From Bacteroides sp. 51 (GTDB lineage Bacteria > Bacteroidota > Bacteroidia > Bacteroidales > Bacteroidaceae): a stretch of DNA of 64,000 nucleotides. A program made the position numbers and the translations under genes. This document shows, piece after piece, positions 43,358 to 51,207 of this stretch. Each line of letters opens with the position of its first letter. Within the stretch, counting starts at the first letter, position 1. Location of the stretch: positions 1-64,000 of the forward strand of contig NZ_QVMI01000002.1 in the NCBI RefSeq assembly GCF_010500965.1, given 5' to 3'. The notes under the pieces were generated by a model that had not been told where the DNA came from, did not search any database, and saw nothing but the letters and a program-made list of their open reading frames with translations.

Positions 43358-43807
43358 TCAGGTATTAGTTTTTGTTATTCTTAGCATATCCGGATCCACC
43401 AAATAACTATCGGTCTCACATTTCGGGCACCCCCAGAATCCGCCATCTTCATCACAGAATCGTTCCATGGTAATTTCATTCCCGGAAAGGATGAATTTCT
43501 TAGCACCAACTTGTGGACTCTCATCAATAAGAATGGTCCCACAGTTCGTACATTGACATAAATAGTCCCTTTCGGTAAAACTGGCACCCGATAACCATTC
43601 ATTGGCTTTTAACTCTGATGCGAACTCTTCCACATTACAGTTTCCACCACTATTGTCGAATACAACAAAAAGTATATCTCCTTTATATATACCCTTGCAA
43701 CGATATTTACTTTCGGCATAAATCTTGTAATTATCCTTGCCATTGCTTCTGTCAAGGAGAAATTCAAGCATCTTCTTGGCCTTATTTCCAATTAACGTTT
43801 TACTCAT
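43358..43807 (-). CDS. Zinc-ribbon protein, 149 residues
   Basis: Not assignable to a named family. The C-terminal part carries two Cys pairs (CQCTNCG near 87-93 and GCPKCE near 129-134), forming one predicted Cys4 zinc ribbon. The N-terminal 80 residues are alpha/beta (KAKKMLEFLLDRSNG, GDILFVVFDNSGGN). It ends 11 bases before the next gene and starts 1 base after the preceding stop codon. One of six zinc-ribbon genes in this block. Confidence 0.65.
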   Translation of the reverse strand: MSKTLIGNKAKKMLEFLLDRSNGKDNYKIYAESKYRCKGIYKGDILFVVFDNSGGNCNVEEFASELKANEWLSGASFTERDYLCQCTNCGTILIDESPQVGAKKFILSGNEITMERFCDEDGGFWGCPKCETDSYLVDPDMLRITKTNT

Positions 43808-43808
43808 T

Positions 43809-44537
43809 TTAGCTGGGATTTAATATTTTCTCAGCTTTATGATAGATAGAATCGGCCTCATGGCCAATAATTTCCACCTCGCAATTATCGCAAGTCAATG
43901 TAATTTCGTTCTTCTCGTCATCTACTTTCTCATACTGAAAAACACCATGACCACAACAGGAACAAGTGTGGTATATATGTCCCTTATAATGGGCAATCTT
44001 CTTTCGGGTAAACTCATGAATAGCATTCAGATAATCGACTTCATGCCAATCTGTGTTTTTATGTAGCCTATCAAATTCGTCCGCCCATTCAATCGTTTTG
44101 GCAATGAGTGCTCTGGAATTGTTGTTGATAGTCACTTGTGATACGCCAAGCTCATAGCAGATGTCTGCAAGAACCTCTTTATAATCATACATGCTTATCG
44201 TCACATCAGAAACTTTGTCTGTTTCTGAAATGCAATCAATAATGTATCCTAATCCTTCGGTAAACACATCTTCGGGGCCAAAATCGACCTCATCATCATT
44301 ATTTTTGTCGCGACCATATATTTCCAAGAATCCATTGACGATCTCGACTTTGTTGATAAATACATCTATCGGGTCAGGACTTATGCTGTTGGGGTTGACA
44401 GCGATGAGTGGCTTTTCATCATCATCGCCTCCTGCCCATTGGTAACAGCCACCATGGGCTTGTACGGCGAGAAATAACTCGTCGTATTCTTGTTTTTTAA
44501 TTCTTTGATTGAGTTTGTAAAAATCGGTATGATTCAT
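43809..44537 (-). CDS. Zinc-ribbon protein, 242 residues
   Basis: Unrecognised family. The C-terminus holds a Cys4 ribbon (TCSCCGHG near 192-199 and TCDNCEVEIIG near 215-225). The first 150 residues are acidic and mixed alpha/beta, with NKVEIVNGFLEIYGRDKNND giving a clear beta hairpin. It ends 1 base before the next zinc-ribbon gene starts. Confidence 0.65.
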   Translation of the reverse strand: MNHTDFYKLNQRIKKQEYDELFLAVQAHGGCYQWAGGDDDEKPLIAVNPNSISPDPIDVFINKVEIVNGFLEIYGRDKNNDDEVDFGPEDVFTEGLGYIIDCISETDKVSDVTISMYDYKEVLADICYELGVSQVTINNNSRALIAKTIEWADEFDRLHKNTDWHEVDYLNAIHEFTRKKIAHYKGHIYHTCSCCGHGVFQYEKVDDEKNEITLTCDNCEVEIIGHEADSIYHKAEKILNPS

Positions 44538-44600
44538 ATCTGTCTTTTTATTTTTGTTTTATACTTTTGGAAGGTATGTGAGATTGTTCTATCATAAATA

Positions 44601-45572
44601 TTATTCCCAGCGGAAAGCAGTTTCAACAATAACAATATTTTCAGTTCTATCCACATAATAGAAAATAGTCACATGGGCGTATTTACCTTCTTTACCAGCA
44701 TCTAAATCTATCAATAGGGACAAATCAGCCTGCTTAAATCCTGATTCTGGATCATCACGATGTTCCATATCTTCATATGTAATAGACAATACCTTGAGTC
44801 CAATCTCCTCGACTCTGACTTTCAGTTCATCAAGATCCTTAAAGCGACAAAGCACTAACTGTTCGAAATCATAATTATATTCATGCTGAATTTCCATTTT
44901 TCTTGGTGGGACATGAACCCAATACGCAGGACATATAAATTCATTTAATCCTTTCTCGTCTGTAACCTCTTCCATAGAGTCATCCGATTTAACTTCGTCA
45001 AGTAAATCCTGAGAATCAGGCCACTGGCAAACGCGATAATATAAATCAGGATCAGGCTTTTTCTGAAATTGCAGAATGTATTCGTGTTCAGGAACATATC
45101 GTGCTCCATTGTCTTCTCTGATAAAGCTGGGATATCCAATCTCTTCTTCCTCAAAGTATGTCGAATCATCTGGATATTCAACCAATACAAATTGGTCTGA
45201 CCATTCTGTTCCACACCCTTGACATACGTGCTCATTCGTCTCTATTTGGTAGTTGATATCATAGCATTCACAAATGGGACAGAATAATTTACTTTTGGGC
45301 ACATTTAAACCGATGCTTGCAATGATTTCCAGACTCTGCCAGAACAACTGCTCCGTGTAATCCGATTCCAGACGGCTTGCAATCTCAGACATAGTCTCGT
45401 CGGATATTGATGAAATGTCGAAGCCCTTGCCTTTAAGGTCATCCCTATGCAAGCGGCTTATAATGTAAAACTCTAACTCTCCAGAGATTTCCTTTAGCAA
45501 GAATTGCTCTTGTCCTGTGAGTTCTGACTTGGATTTGAAGTAGTCTTGCAATTGTAATAATATTCTTCTCAT
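44601..45572 (-). CDS. Zinc-ribbon protein, 323 residues
   Basis: Unrecognised family. The helical N-terminus (about 1-90) leads to a central Cys4 ribbon (LFCPICECYD near 96-105 and HVCQGCGTEW near 116-125). A large alpha/beta C-terminal half contains a strand-rich end (HVTIFYYVDRTENIVIVETA). No nuclease motif is visible. It is the longest of the zinc-ribbon set in this gene run. Confidence 0.65.
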   Translation of the reverse strand: MRRILLQLQDYFKSKSELTGQEQFLLKEISGELEFYIISRLHRDDLKGKGFDISSISDETMSEIASRLESDYTEQLFWQSLEIIASIGLNVPKSKLFCPICECYDINYQIETNEHVCQGCGTEWSDQFVLVEYPDDSTYFEEEEIGYPSFIREDNGARYVPEHEYILQFQKKPDPDLYYRVCQWPDSQDLLDEVKSDDSMEEVTDEKGLNEFICPAYWVHVPPRKMEIQHEYNYDFEQLVLCRFKDLDELKVRVEEIGLKVLSITYEDMEHRDDPESGFKQADLSLLIDLDAGKEGKYAHVTIFYYVDRTENIVIVETAFRWE

Positions 45573-45584
45573 TTATTATAAGGT

Positions 45585-45863
45585 TTAATCATTTTCAATA
45601 AATCTCTCAGGTATGGGTACATTAGTAGCCGCTTGGTAAAGCACTTCTTTGGCTGTAATCCGGTTCCGTTTGATCTTTCCACGATGACTGTTCAGTATTG
45701 ACATAGATGCCTGAATAGTTAGACAGTTATCTATGCCTTCCAGATAGGCGATAATCTCTTGTGAAGTAAAACCATCCTTTTGCAACATTTTTGCCCAGAT
45801 AGCAACTTCTTCAGTAGTCATTTGGTTGAATCCTAGAAAAATAGTCTTACTCATTATCTTCAT
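45585..45863 (-). CDS. Hypothetical helical protein, 92 residues
   Basis: Not recognised. The middle (about 16-60) is helical (MTTEEVAIWAKMLQKDGFTS, QEIIAYLEGIDNCLTI), possibly a small DNA-binding or protein-binding fold. Two ATG codons three residues apart (MKIMSKT) are equally plausible starts. It ends 12 bases before the next gene. Confidence 0.58.
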   Translation of the reverse strand: MKIMSKTIFLGFNQMTTEEVAIWAKMLQKDGFTSQEIIAYLEGIDNCLTIQASMSILNSHRGKIKRNRITAKEVLYQAATNVPIPERFIEND

Positions 45864-45977
45864 TATCTTCTGAATTATAAGTTAATTGAATATTTTGTTA
45901 ATAACTTCACTGGTCAAAAAGCATTTGGATTGCTATAATTGTATTACCTTTATTCTCATAAATCTATAATGCAGATT

Positions 45978-46232
45978 ATGAGCACAGATGAGTTAAAGCT
46001 GTCCACACCCTTGGTTTTGAAACTTAGGGAGTATAAATTTGACAATGATCAGATGATTGCTTTTGCGTTGAACCTAAACCGTTTCTTTGACGTGAATAAG
46101 TTGGCGGCACTAATGCATGTCAACGACCAAATTTCGTTTCACTTTGACCAATCCACGCAAACTTTTGAGTTAATTGATCCGGATGGGCTGATGGGTAATG
46201 TGAATAAAGTCATTTGTTTGAAAACGAATTAA
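45978..46232 (+). CDS. Hypothetical protein on the opposite strand, 84 residues
   Basis: Not recognised. A helical start (STDELKLSTPLVLKLREYKF) is followed by a beta-rich end (ISFHFDQSTQTFELIDPDG). It is one of only three plus-strand genes in the 40-56 kb block and converges on the zinc-ribbon gene, overlapping its 3' end by 4 bases. An ATG three codons upstream is also possible. TAnnTTTG-like ATTACCTTTA at 45943 may be its -7 element. Confidence 0.5.
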   Translation: MSTDELKLSTPLVLKLREYKFDNDQMIAFALNLNRFFDVNKLAALMHVNDQISFHFDQSTQTFELIDPDGLMGNVNKVICLKTN

Positions 46233-46924
46233 ATTTCTTCTCCCTTCGTTCCTTCTGAATTGTATGTGTAATGTTTCCAATACTCAATTTTTTGCTCATT
46301 AGAGAGAGCTTCCCAGAACTTTTTGCAAGCCTCATCAAATAACCTGTCTGCATTCGGATTCATATCAGATGAGCAATACTTCGCATCGGTTACAATTTCT
46401 TTAGTTTCATCATCAATACCTTCCCACCATTCATCAATTTCCTTTATCAATTCCTCTTCTTGTAGTTGTCTGCTGTGTTGTCCACAGTAATCGCACCAGA
46501 AATCCTCTTCTTCTGAAACATCTTTACTGTGTACTTTATCAGTATTGGCATCTACCCACGCTCGCAATTGTATGGAAAGAGAACCACACTCAGCACAGCG
46601 CCAAGGATTTTGAAGTTTAACCTCATTTGCTCGCTTCCTACCACAAGAGGGGCAAAAGTCAGATGTGTGTATTGAACACTCTGGACAGTCAGATCCGAAC
46701 CCTTTGGAATAAGCATCAATAGCCTCTTGAAAAATATTAAGTAAGAGTGTGTTCAACTCATCCTCAGCTTCATCAATGGTTAACTCGTTGACCACAGGTG
46801 ATTCATGTCCATCAATGTACATCTGCAAGTCTGATTGACGGGCAATATCATCTCTGTTGTAGTAATTAGGAAGGTACTTCTCAATAAAGTCCCAGAACTC
46901 CGGTGTTATTTTAATATATGCCAT
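46229..46924 (-). CDS. Multi-zinc-ribbon protein, 231 residues
   Basis: Unrecognised family, with an unusually dense set of cysteine pairs: CPECSIHTSDFCPSCG (about 81-96), CAECGS (about 111-116) and CDYCGQ (about 144-149). They form at least two predicted Cys4 ribbons. The N-terminal 75 residues and the acidic C-terminal 75 are helical (IKEIDEWWEGIDDETKEIV). It resembles a metal-dependent adaptor more than an enzyme. Confidence 0.65.
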   Translation of the reverse strand: MAYIKITPEFWDFIEKYLPNYYNRDDIARQSDLQMYIDGHESPVVNELTIDEAEDELNTLLLNIFQEAIDAYSKGFGSDCPECSIHTSDFCPSCGRKRANEVKLQNPWRCAECGSLSIQLRAWVDANTDKVHSKDVSEEEDFWCDYCGQHSRQLQEEELIKEIDEWWEGIDDETKEIVTDAKYCSSDMNPNADRLFDEACKKFWEALSNEQKIEYWKHYTYNSEGTKGEEI

Positions 46925-46935
46925 GATGTTTTGAA

Positions 46936-47190
46936 TTAGTTTTTGAATGGTGTTTTTTCTTCGTTATTGTCAACTCTGAATATGAAATTTATGCAATCAC
47001 AAGCTTTTGTTCCTGCATCATTGAATGGCATAAATCCCGGTTCAAACTCTTCCGGGCATAAAGGATAACCAGATGTTTCTGCCAAAAACTGGCGGATTTC
47101 GTTTACATCCTCATCGCTATATCCACTGTAATCATCGTTGATTAAAGCGGATGCCCAGTGTGCGGGCAATAGGTACTCGTTGTCTGTCAT
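46936..47190 (-). CDS. Hypothetical protein, 84 residues
   Basis: Not recognised. Small and acidic, with a helical start (EYLLPAHWASALINDDYSGY, EDVNEIRQFLAETSG) and two cysteines near the end (CDCINFIFRVD). The pattern resembles DUF6926-like phage proteins that begin with LPxHWAxAL, but I am not sure of this. It lies 4 bases after the gene upstream. Confidence 0.58.
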   Translation of the reverse strand: MTDNEYLLPAHWASALINDDYSGYSDEDVNEIRQFLAETSGYPLCPEEFEPGFMPFNDAGTKACDCINFIFRVDNNEEKTPFKN

Positions 47191-47194
47191 AATC

Positions 47195-47836
47195 TCATTT
47201 ATGAGTTTGGGGAGATGTGTTGTTTTCTGGTATGATTATGCTACTGCTTCTTCTTTCCTTTCTTAGCTTAAGAGTGCAATCGATAGAGTGTTTACACTCC
47301 CTCTCAATATCACTGATAGAACTTTCTCCATAATATCCCCAGCAACTGTCAATTTCTTCACCGCAGGAATTCTCTATCGTGAATCCAAACACACGACCAG
47401 TTAAATAATCATTGTAGGTTTCTATTTCTCCATCAAGGTAAGTCTCAATCTGTCTGCGACGTTTTGTTGTTAGATTCTTCCAGCCATATTCGGCCTTAAT
47501 ATCCGCAATAGATACAGCGATGATTCCAAACTGACTGGTATCCCAGCGGCACGAGAATCCGGTAGTGTTTACTGAAAGTCCGCTGTGATCGTAGAGGTAA
47601 ACAGGAAGACTTATATACTTCTTCAGAAATAATTTGGTAAATACTCCAAATTGATCATCGAAAACTTCTTCTGCTTCAAAGTGTTTGTAAAAGTCCTCTT
47701 CTGGCTGATAGCTTCGATGAGCGGTGTAAAGTGTGCCCAAATTGTCGAACTCTTCTCGTGGTGAGCGGGCATCGTAGTCATAATGGATTTTGATGGTAAA
47801 TCCTTTATAGTTTATAGTGCTATGTATATTATCCAT
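47195..47836 (-). CDS. Hypothetical protein, 213 residues
   Basis: Not recognised by name. It looks like the plasmid/phage proteins that start with a beta strand (STINYKGFTIKIHYDYDARS) and continue with SCRWDTSQFGIIAVSIADIK and YLTGRVFGFTIEN, an arrangement common in large mobile elements. I chose the ATG at MDNIHST over a TTG seven codons upstream. It is cytosolic and ends 4 bases before the next gene. Confidence 0.6.
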   Translation of the reverse strand: MDNIHSTINYKGFTIKIHYDYDARSPREEFDNLGTLYTAHRSYQPEEDFYKHFEAEEVFDDQFGVFTKLFLKKYISLPVYLYDHSGLSVNTTGFSCRWDTSQFGIIAVSIADIKAEYGWKNLTTKRRRQIETYLDGEIETYNDYLTGRVFGFTIENSCGEEIDSCWGYYGESSISDIERECKHSIDCTLKLRKERRSSSIIIPENNTSPQTHK

Positions 47837-47847
47837 ATCTTTAATTA

Positions 47848-48015
47848 TTAATGCCAATCAATAATTTCCGTATCCTTAATTTTAGCAACATCCGCATGAC
47901 CCTCCAACACATTAAATGAATAATCAATTTCTGAGAGTATATCGTCTATGCTGATTAATTTAGGATTGTACTCAATTTCTACCTCTGTTACTATTTTTAT
48001 TTTCTTCGTTTTCAT
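47848..48015 (-). CDS. Very small hypothetical protein, 55 residues
   Basis: Not recognised. A basic beta-strand start (KTKKIKIVTEVEIEYNPKL) precedes an acidic helix (SIDDILSEIDYSF). The ATG at MKTKKIKIV avoids overlap with the upstream gene. An alternative start 15 codons earlier would overlap it by 14 bases. The small size makes this a weaker call. Confidence 0.45.
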   Translation of the reverse strand: MKTKKIKIVTEVEIEYNPKLISIDDILSEIDYSFNVLEGHADVAKIKDTEIIDWH

Positions 48016-48046
48016 GTGATGTATATTACAGTTTAAACTATGGTTG

Positions 48047-48376
48047 CTATTTGGGATCATCTTTGTGTGTCCGATTATAAGTTTCTACCCAAGTAGGAAA
48101 CCAATGTTCTGGTTCGCTTTCTTTGACGATTTCACTGTTTAGTTTATCCTTCATGAACACACATTCTTTTTTTGAATCGAATTGAATAGCATTTACCAAG
48201 CGAATTTGTCCACCCATGGGTGATCTTATTACGATAATATCTGGAGAGGACTCGTCAATAATCCAACCTGTATATTCAATCCATCGCATTACAGCGAATA
48301 TTTCACCACGCTGTAATTGCAAGAAATATTTTAGAACCTGATCCGCTCCCTTTTTACGCAATTCTTTTATTCTCAT
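48047..48376 (-). CDS. Hypothetical protein, 109 residues
   Basis: Not recognised. A basic N-terminal helix (RIKELRKKGADQVLKYFLQL) is followed by a small beta sheet (WIIDESSPDIIVIRSPMGGQ, IRLVNAIQFDSKKECVFM). No membrane segment. It starts 9 bases after the preceding gene. Confidence 0.58.
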   Translation of the reverse strand: MRIKELRKKGADQVLKYFLQLQRGEIFAVMRWIEYTGWIIDESSPDIIVIRSPMGGQIRLVNAIQFDSKKECVFMKDKLNSEIVKESEPEHWFPTWVETYNRTHKDDPK

Positions 48377-48385
48377 ATTGTATGT

Positions 48386-48967
48386 TTAGTATTTTATGAA
48401 GCGTACATAATACTCTTGGTCATTAAACATATCGTCGTTAATACGTTCTGCAAATTCATCTGGAGTAAGCTTTTCTACCTCTGGATAGATCTCGTCCGGA
48501 CTCTCGTAAGCTGATATGATTGTCTCATCAGGGATATTGCGCTCAAATCGCTCTAATGGGTAGAGGAATACAGTTAGCTCTTTATTCGGATTTGGGAAAT
48601 AATCAGGGTATTTATCATAGAGAACTTTATCTAATGGTTGCTTTTCCCAATAAAAATCCAGCTCGATTCGTCCATCTTGGGTCAGTTCTATGAGTGACAT
48701 ATATCCATATTCAGACATTTGAACATCTTCATTTAGGATTGCATAACCGAAAAGATTATCAGTTTCTCTGTTCCAATCCTGTATGTACCAGTCACAACCT
48801 GCATAGAAGAAGTGAGCAAAGATCATTTTACCTTCATTGTGAGTAGGGATGTGCTTGATTTCTTCTTCAAGGCGCTCAATTACTTCTTTGAACTCGTCAG
48901 AACTTACCACTATTTTTTGTTGATGTAGTGGCATAAATCTTTTTAGATTATCAGGAAGTATATTCAT
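48386..48967 (-). CDS. DUF2958-like/hypothetical protein, 193 residues
   Basis: The centre (HFFYAGCDWYIQDWNRETDN, LFGYAILNEDVQMSEYGYMS, then LTQDGRIELDFYWEKQPL) strongly resembles DUF2958, a small beta-rich domain common in mobile elements. The C-terminal part (ETIISAYESPDEIYPEVEKL) is acidic and helical. Function is unknown. The start codon overlaps the end of the upstream gene by 4 bases. Confidence 0.6.
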   Translation of the reverse strand: MNILPDNLKRFMPLHQQKIVVSSDEFKEVIERLEEEIKHIPTHNEGKMIFAHFFYAGCDWYIQDWNRETDNLFGYAILNEDVQMSEYGYMSLIELTQDGRIELDFYWEKQPLDKVLYDKYPDYFPNPNKELTVFLYPLERFERNIPDETIISAYESPDEIYPEVEKLTPDEFAERINDDMFNDQEYYVRFIKY

Positions 48968-49362
48968 AATGCTTTAATTCTTTTGCGATCTTCTTTTAAG
49001 AATAACCGTAGTTGATTGTCATTTTTATAGTTATGCACTCTGCCTCCATGATGTATCTGAACAGTAATCATCCGGGTTGTAAAGTGTAAGGGATACCATG
49101 CTCTACTCTTTACTTCTGCATAGCGGGTAAAAACAATCCTGACCTTTCTCCGGAGGATTGTTTGTATCTCTTCCTTTGTTTCGAGAAAGTCTTCTTCTTG
49201 AACAAAACGGTAACCAGTCTTAGAACTATCTGGACGGCAATAGAGCTTTAGTTTATCTTCTCTTTTCTGTTCAATCCAGTTTCGGATATTTTCGATCACA
49301 TCGGCAGCATCCGTACTAGGTGGCAACGGTGAGAATTCAGGATATTTGATTAATTTGCTCAT
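48964..49362 (-). CDS. Hypothetical basic protein, 132 residues
   Basis: Not recognised. A central helix (DVIENIRNWIEQKREDKLKL) precedes a beta-rich, basic C-terminus (RRKVRIVFTRYAEVKSRAWY). I chose the ATG at MSKLIKYPEF. The frame is open further upstream, but that part would run 176 bases into the preceding gene and is Lys/Ile-rich without family character. The chosen start still overlaps that gene by 26 bases. Confidence 0.55.
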   Translation of the reverse strand: MSKLIKYPEFSPLPPSTDAADVIENIRNWIEQKREDKLKLYCRPDSSKTGYRFVQEEDFLETKEEIQTILRRKVRIVFTRYAEVKSRAWYPLHFTTRMITVQIHHGGRVHNYKNDNQLRLFLKEDRKRIKAL

Positions 49363-49738
49363 GGTTTTCAATAAATTCTCCAAATGAACGAAGTGAATGA
49401 TAAATATGTGTTGGAAGGCAATCCTGATTGTAAATACCTTGGTTTTCAAAATCTTCGTAAGCCTGCTCATCTTCTTCAAATAGGCATTCTTCATAATGCT
49501 TTTTTTCGTCATCTATATAGTAGTTAAAGACTTCTTTAAGAATATTAACCAGAGGATTATCTTCATAGACTTTGATTGTCGGCTTTTGTTCTCCCGGAAA
49601 TTCTTCAAACTGAACTTCTTCTTCAGATAGAAATACTATCTGAGGTGCGGATCTATATTCATCTTTATCGTTACGTCCTTCTGCTATCAGCTTTGCTAAT
49701 GCAGCAACAAGTATGTCTATTTTCTCTTCTCTTTTCAT
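49337..49738 (-). CDS. Hypothetical very acidic protein, 133 residues
   Basis: Not recognised. The body is extremely rich in Glu and Asp (SEEEVQFEEFPGEQKP, EECLFEEDEQAYEDFENQG), giving a strongly negative charge, as in DNA-mimic anti-restriction proteins. That parallel is only compositional. The N-terminus is helical (REEKIDILVAALAKLIAEG). Confidence 0.58.
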   Translation of the reverse strand: MKREEKIDILVAALAKLIAEGRNDKDEYRSAPQIVFLSEEEVQFEEFPGEQKPTIKVYEDNPLVNILKEVFNYYIDDEKKHYEECLFEEDEQAYEDFENQGIYNQDCLPTHIYHSLRSFGEFIENHEQINQIS

Positions 49739-49780
49739 TTTTTATATTTTTATTTGTTCAGCGAAAGCCTGGATGGGGAT

Positions 49781-50005
49781 TCAAAAGCATAAAGCATTTA
49801 CAAAGTATTCAATGTAATCATACTCCAAACCGAGGTTGTCACATGCGACTTCCATATCGCGGCTTTCAAGATCACCGAGCTCTTGTAAATCCCGGAGGTT
49901 CCGAACCTCATCATCGAGGTACTCATTTGCTTGTTTATCATTGCAACTACAGGTATTGCAAATGTTATTTATGATTGAATCTATCATATCGTTATTTCTT
50001 TTCAT
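49781..50005 (-). CDS. Small acidic hypothetical protein, 74 residues
   Basis: Not recognised. Four cysteines lie close together near residues 15-22 (NICNTCSCND), and the rest is an acidic helix (LDDEVRNLRDLQELGDLESR). I chose the ATG at MKRNNDMID, which removes a 53-base overlap with the neighbouring gene. Confidence 0.5.
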   Translation of the reverse strand: MKRNNDMIDSIINNICNTCSCNDKQANEYLDDEVRNLRDLQELGDLESRDMEVACDNLGLEYDYIEYFVNALCF

Positions 50006-50015
50006 GGTTTGTAAA

Positions 50016-50405
50016 TTATTCTTCAGGGAACATGAGGTCATCATGTAGGTTGTTGGGGCATCGTTCATCGAACCAGTGCCAAATTTCGTAGCGATCTGTT
50101 CCTTTTGGCCAATGGTAAAAGTCCGACTCTATACATTCGTCATTGTCAATCGGAATATCACCAAACTCCTCCCACATCTTTCGTAGCTGTTCTATTTCCG
50201 GGTTATCATATTTGTTCATATCTTGCTGTCTTTCATGTAGAATTGTTGTTTTCCGGATAGTTCTGATAAACTCCATATCCTTTTTACGTAACACTTCAAA
50301 CTTACAAAAGTCCTCATCACAACTAAAGCATTGAAATGCGTATCCCTTTATCTGGGATTTGAGCAATGGTCGTCCACATTTAGGGCAAAATCTTCTTGTT
50401 TTCAT
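50016..50405 (-). CDS. Zinc-ribbon protein, 129 residues
   Basis: The N-terminus is a clear Cys4 zinc ribbon (FCPKCGRPLLKSQ near 6-18, FQCFSCDEDFC near 28-38), followed by a helical acidic part with many Trp/His (HWPKGTDRYEIWHWFDERCP). Family unknown. The start codon overlaps the last base of the next gene upstream. Related to its neighbours only by the shared ribbon type. Confidence 0.65.
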   Translation of the reverse strand: MKTRRFCPKCGRPLLKSQIKGYAFQCFSCDEDFCKFEVLRKKDMEFIRTIRKTTILHERQQDMNKYDNPEIEQLRKMWEEFGDIPIDNDECIESDFYHWPKGTDRYEIWHWFDERCPNNLHDDLMFPEE

Positions 50406-50674
50406 TATTTTTCATCCATTATATTGGCACAAGCAATCCATAAGATTCTCATTAGGTTGTCCTTATGGCAGTTTAATTCTTCATCAGTCCATGCTCCGTA
50501 CTCCCACAATTCGGTTTTCAGTCGGTCTGGAAGAACTTTTTTTAGTTGCCTTTTAATTTTTGGAACTTCCATTAATGATTTTATGTCATCGGTGCAATCG
50601 CCGGAATGACAACCGATGGAGGCTTGTGCTTTGGTTATTTCAATCGGATTTATATAGTTAAAATAAGCCCACAT
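50405..50674 (-). CDS. Hypothetical helical protein, 89 residues
   Basis: Not recognised. Helical throughout, with a Cys pair near residue 22 (GCHSGDC) and a C-terminal helix (CHKDNLMRILWIACANIM). It ends by sharing one base with the zinc-ribbon gene and begins 1 base after the next upstream stop codon. Confidence 0.55.
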   Translation of the reverse strand: MWAYFNYINPIEITKAQASIGCHSGDCTDDIKSLMEVPKIKRQLKKVLPDRLKTELWEYGAWTDEELNCHKDNLMRILWIACANIMDEK

Positions 50675-50675
50675 A

Positions 50676-50915
50676 TTAAGCTGAATATTTAGGATTCAGA
50701 GCAAATATTTCAATCAAGTAGTTCATGTCTTTACCTTGTGTTTGCTGGTATTCTCTTAGGTTCCTGACATCATCTTTATTCAACTTTCTATCATTTTGCA
50801 TATCAACAATGTATTGGTTATAGGCTTCTTCATCATTGAATATACCTATAATGTCTTTGCTGGAATGGGTATGCCATTCATCGCATGTAAATAGTATTAT
50901 TGCGTTTTCGTCCAT
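50676..50915 (-). CDS. Small hypothetical protein, 79 residues
   Basis: Not recognised. A beta-strand start (AIILFTCDEWHTHSSKDIIG) leads to helices (DEEAYNQYIVDMQNDRKL, DVRNLREYQQTQGKDMNYLI). The family resembles phage proteins of the form ILFTCDxWHs-SxxxxGIF. Otherwise unassigned. Confidence 0.55.
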   Translation of the reverse strand: MDENAIILFTCDEWHTHSSKDIIGIFNDEEAYNQYIVDMQNDRKLNKDDVRNLREYQQTQGKDMNYLIEIFALNPKYSA

Positions 50916-50954
50916 GATTAGGTTGTATTTCTTTATTGATTTCTTATTCTTTTT

Positions 50955-51191
50955 TTATATGACTCTAACTATAACGAATCCTTGTACACACTTTTCGTCA
51001 GTTTTGCTACTTTTGTAACAGTCTCCGACACTCATTCCCGGAGCAATGTCTTCCCAGAAATGTTTATTAAATGCAATGTCTCCTAACTCAACTTCACTAA
51101 GTCCACAAATTGTCACACTCATTTCATCACTTTCGTGTTCTGCAGTCTGGATGACAGCAAATCTTTTCTTTGATATTTTCAATCTTTCCAT
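50955..51191 (-). CDS. Small hypothetical protein, 78 residues
   Basis: Not recognised. Beta-rich (RFAVIQTAEHESDEMSVTIC, QGFVIVRVI), cytosolic. I chose the ATG at MERLKISKKRF, which leaves 16 bases to the upstream LPD1-type gene. A start ten codons earlier would overlap that gene's end. Confidence 0.52.
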   Translation of the reverse strand: MERLKISKKRFAVIQTAEHESDEMSVTICGLSEVELGDIAFNKHFWEDIAPGMSVGDCYKSSKTDEKCVQGFVIVRVI

Positions 51192-51207
51192 ATTTTTTTC
51201 TCTATAG

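Noticed and set aside
49576-49974. 132-residue plus-strand frame
   Set aside because: It is antisense to two better-supported minus-strand genes and highly hydrophobic by chance.
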